A DNA stretch of 64,000 bases from G963669295 sp963669295 (GTDB lineage: Bacteria; Bacteroidota; Bacteroidia; Flavobacteriales_D; CALLUQ01), in contig OY769938.1 in NCBI GenBank assembly GCA_963669295.1, forward strand, positions 3,038,001 to 3,102,000. The letters run 5' to 3'. Below, piece after piece: positions 61,552 through 64,000 of this stretch. Every line of letters starts with the position of its first letter. Position 1 is the first letter of the stretch. Made by a program: the position numbers and the translations under genes. The notes below the pieces were generated by a model. That model made no database searches and was not told the DNA's origin. It saw only the letters and a list, made by a program, of their open reading frames with translations.

Positions 61552-62022
61552 TTATTTTTGCTCCTCTAAAGGAGTCCAGGTGGTATTGTTGAACAACCCA
61601 TCCAGGTACTTTTCATAATCGTACAGGCTTTTTGGACCGCCTCTTCTGTTTTTTATCCGCTTTGTTTTGCCATCTATACTCAACGTAGTAATGGTAGAAG
61701 GGACGTCAGTAATAGGGCTATCATATTCATCTTGCAACCCGAAGTAATTTATGGCCATTGCATGTGCTGCAATGCTATCGAGCACCGCTTGCTCTACATT
61801 GGTGTAAAACAAGCCCTCATGGTCTACAAATTGCTTGCCGTTGTAAGTTACATAGCCATTCTTGTATACGCTCAATACATAAATGGGACATTTGCCAAAA
61901 CACGCAGTACGCTCAATGCTGGCGAAGATCTCGTCGCCTTGCTTAGCGGGTTTGTTAACAGATTTTTGGTTGCTACAGCTCGCTGCAATGGCAATAACAC
62001 CTGCTAACAAAAGTTGTTTCAT
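61552..62022 (-). CDS. DUF6438 lipoprotein
   Basis: A 156-residue protein with lipobox IAAS-Cys16 and a DUF6438 domain, marked by IERTACFGKCPIYVLSVYKNG. The CFGKCP cysteines are conserved in the family. Function unknown. It begins 11 nt after the yidC stop and is on the same strand, so it may be read from the yidC transcript. Confidence 0.85.
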   Translation of the reverse strand: MKQLLLAGVIAIAASCSNQKSVNKPAKQGDEIFASIERTACFGKCPIYVLSVYKNGYVTYNGKQFVDHEGLFYTNVEQAVLDSIAAHAMAINYFGLQDEYDSPITDVPSTITTLSIDGKTKRIKNRRGGPKSLYDYEKYLDGLFNNTTWTPLEEQK

Positions 62023-62033
62023 CCTAGTGTGAT

Positions 62034-64000
62034 TTATCTTCTTCGCGCTTTTTGCTTTTGCGCTTTTTGCATGTCTTCTAACTTCTGTTGGAAGCGCGAC
62101 TTCTTTTGCGGCTTCTTCTTGTTGGTTTGAATCTGTAACCTGATCTTGTCTTCATCAATGAAGTATCTTTTAATCAGATACATTTGACCAATTGAAGTAA
62201 GGTTGGCTGCAAAATAGTAGTAGCTTAATGCTGCAGAGAAGTTATTGAAGAAGAACAGCATCATGATGGGGAACAAGTACATCATGGTCTTCATCATAGG
62301 CATGCTGTTGTTGGTAGGCATGCTGGCACTGTTCAACCTGGTATACAACATGGTTGATATGGCCATCAACAAAGTGAATAAACTGATGTGATCACCATAG
62401 ATGGGGATGGTAAAACCTAAGTCAACGATAGAATCGTAAGAAGACAGATCATCTGCCCAGAAGAACCCTTGTTGCCTCAACTCGATGGAAGAAGGGAAAA
62501 ACCTAAACATGGCATACAAAATGGGCATCTGAATCAGCATGGGCAAACATCCAGCCATCGGGTTTACCCCTGTTTTTTTATACAGAGCCATGGTGGCCTG
62601 CTGCTTCTTCATGGGCTCATCATTCTTATGCTTTTCAGTAATGGCTTCTATTTCTGGCTTCAATACCCGCATCTTTGCACTCGACTTGTAGTTCTTGTAC
62701 ATCAAGGGAAGCAAGATGATTTTAATGATCAGAGTAAGTAAAAGAATGATTAAGCCATATCCCATTCCGGTGCCATCCAGCACGTTAAAAATAGGAATCA
62801 CCACAAACCGGTTTACCCAACCAAAAATTCCCCAGCCCAGGTCAATAATACGTTCCATACCAATGTCGTACGACTTTAGTGTACTAAAGTGATTTGGACC
62901 AAAGAAGAATTGCATCTTGTGAGATGCATTGGTAGTTTCAGGCATCGATACGGTGAGCTTTGCCCCGTATTCTTTAAGGTAAATGTCTGAAGTAATGACA
63001 TCAGCACGCAATTCTGAGCGTTCTTTACTAAACCCATCTTGCTCGTTCGAAATCAATACAGCCGAGAAAAAGTGTTGTTTGAAAGCTACCCAATGGAGGT
63101 TGGCTTCCAGGTTCACCTTATCGCTCGACATAGCCGATAGGTAATCGCGATCTTCATTGAAATATTTGAATTGCAACTCCGATGTTCTGCGTTCCGTATC
63201 AATGCTCTTTTCTTTAGAAGGGGCACGAATTACCCATTCCATATCAAACTGCCCGGCATTGTCGCGCAGCATGTTTTGCAAGCCAACTACGTTGAGGGTA
63301 AGTCCCACATCATACTGATCGCCTTTAAACGAATAGAGGTATTCAATGTACTTGCCGTCACCAGCATCCATGCGCAGGGCAATGTCTTTGGTTTTGCCAC
63401 CTGTTACATCAATAACTCCGCCTGGGGTAATGCCTTCAGGCACAAAGTAAAGTGTATCGGTAGCAAGGTATTCACGGCCATACTTAAACTCAAACCCAAA
63501 TGATGATGAATCTTCATCAAACAACATTACAGGATCTTTTTCTCCTAATGCAAAAGCTTGATACGAATCGTATTCCTTTAAGCGAACTTCAACAATACGC
63601 CCACCTCTACTTGCAATCTTAGCAATGATTTTATCCGTTTCTACAGTATAGTAGGTATCTTCTCCTTCTATGGCATTTACAAACCCACCATACTTGCCAA
63701 CCAATGCATTTTTTTGTTGCAGCATTTGTGCATTGCGTATCGAATCGAGGTAAGTTGAATCAATCACCACGTTTTCGTCTACAATTATAGCAGCAGTATC
63801 GCTTAACGCTAATGTAGTATCAGTAGCTGAAATGGTAGGCGTTTCCGGTTGCTCTTCAACCGTTATCTTTTGTTCCAGGTTGGCAAGGCTATCAGCAGCG
63901 CGTTGGGCTGCTTCAATTTCTTCCTGACTGGGTTGGTTAAACAGGGAATAACCAATGAGAATCCCTGCTATTAGTATTAATCCTATGACGGAATTTCTGT
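62034..64000 (-). CDS. yidC: Membrane protein insertase YidC, first codons off the window
   Basis: Inserts and folds inner-membrane proteins. About 654 residues are visible, continuing to the right edge: the first full codon is at 63998, reading RNSVIGLILIAGILIGYSLF, the N-terminal membrane helix, so only about two codons (probably Met-Asp) are missing. A GTG at 63770 is internal and not the start. A large periplasmic P1 domain (about 90-380) precedes the conserved insertase core (NPMAGCLPMLIQMPILYAMF, with the basic MKKQQATMALYKKTG before it). The C-terminal tail is Lys/Gln-rich, for ribosome contact. Confidence 0.95.
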   Translation of the reverse strand, partial: RNSVIGLILIAGILIGYSLFNQPSQEEIEAAQRAADSLANLEQKITVEEQPETPTISATDTTLALSDTAAIIVDENVVIDSTYLDSIRNAQMLQQKNALVGKYGGFVNAIEGEDTYYTVETDKIIAKIASRGGRIVEVRLKEYDSYQAFALGEKDPVMLFDEDSSSFGFEFKYGREYLATDTLYFVPEGITPGGVIDVTGGKTKDIALRMDAGDGKYIEYLYSFKGDQYDVGLTLNVVGLQNMLRDNAGQFDMEWVIRAPSKEKSIDTERRTSELQFKYFNEDRDYLSAMSSDKVNLEANLHWVAFKQHFFSAVLISNEQDGFSKERSELRADVITSDIYLKEYGAKLTVSMPETTNASHKMQFFFGPNHFSTLKSYDIGMERIIDLGWGIFGWVNRFVVIPIFNVLDGTGMGYGLIILLLTLIIKIILLPLMYKNYKSSAKMRVLKPEIEAITEKHKNDEPMKKQQATMALYKKTGVNPMAGCLPMLIQMPILYAMFRFFPSSIELRQQGFFWADDLSSYDSIVDLGFTIPIYGDHISLFTLLMAISTMLYTRLNSASMPTNNSMPMMKTMMYLFPIMMLFFFNNFSAALSYYYFAANLTSIGQMYLIKRYFIDEDKIRLQIQTNKKKPQKKSRFQQKLEDMQKAQKQKARRR

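Noticed and set aside
63770..64000. yidC start at 63770 with an upstream promoter region
   Set aside because: The frame stays open to the right edge and encodes the expected N-terminal membrane helix, so 63770 is an internal GTG.
1..64000. Prophage, integrative element or defence island
   Set aside because: No integrase, transposase, terminase, restriction or toxin genes, no att-like direct repeats next to the single tRNA, and gene content is core metabolism throughout.

Overview
The window is a stretch of a Bacteroidota chromosome, most likely a flavobacterium- or cytophaga-like free-living bacterium; genus cannot be told from this sequence. The support is consistent: promoters read TTTG-(about 19 nt)-TAnnTTTG, almost no gene has a Shine-Dalgarno sequence, prolyl-tRNA synthetase is the short archaeal/eukaryotic-like type, isocitrate dehydrogenase and aconitase are the eukaryotic-like types, and many genes encode families typical of the phylum (DUF3822, DUF6438, DUF3575, OmpA-family and PD40 proteins, lipoproteins with short lipoboxes). 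I see no phage, insertion sequence, integrase or CRISPR array; this is core chromosome.

Layout. 1-2.9 kb: a lipoprotein fragment (minus), proS with an unknown partner gene, tRNA-Glu and rpsT. 3.2-10.6 kb: a long plus-strand run of radC, two NodB-type polysaccharide deacetylases, an AAC(3)-family N-acyltransferase, a FemAB-like transferase, a FabG-like reductase, then pyrimidine salvage (upp, a membrane protein, a YjjG-type nucleotidase). 10.6-15.4 kb (minus): a Lys/Cys-rich secreted protein, then rsfS-ftsH-DUF2007-cdsA-psd, which links membrane protein quality control to phosphatidylethanolamine synthesis. 15.5-24.9 kb: birA, pyrE with its SRPBCC neighbour, a Nudix protein, a TlpA-like thioredoxin, coaD, rsmD, DUF3822, a RecD-like helicase and a nucleoid-associated protein. 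24.9-30.8 kb: a large secreted coiled-coil protein, a secreted transglutaminase-like protein, a GNAT enzyme and a MATE exporter.

30.8-37 kb (minus): dnaX, an M16 peptidase lipoprotein and icd. 37-42 kb: rpsF-rpsR-rplI, an ABC-type permease (minus) and aconitase. 42-51.9 kb: an outer-membrane beta-barrel, a small unknown, hemE, two tandem OmpA-family proteins, a CotH-like lipoprotein (minus), an MFS permease and lhgO. 51.9-64 kb: an unknown protein, a fatty-acid desaturase, a small membrane protein, a glycosyltransferase, purB, two tandem EI24/CysZ-like proteins, a TPR-PD40 protein, two lipoproteins, and yidC running off the right edge.

The most striking signal is in dnaX. A run of ten A residues lies at the boundary between the clamp-loader domains and the tau-specific linker, and a TGA follows directly in the -1 frame. 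Slippage there would give a 370-residue gamma-like protein beside the 635-residue tau-like one. Also notable are the compact deacetylase/N-acyltransferase/FemAB/reductase operon, which looks like a cytoplasmic amino-sugar modification pathway, and an isolated perfect Shine-Dalgarno in front of rplI just after the genes for bS6 and bS18.
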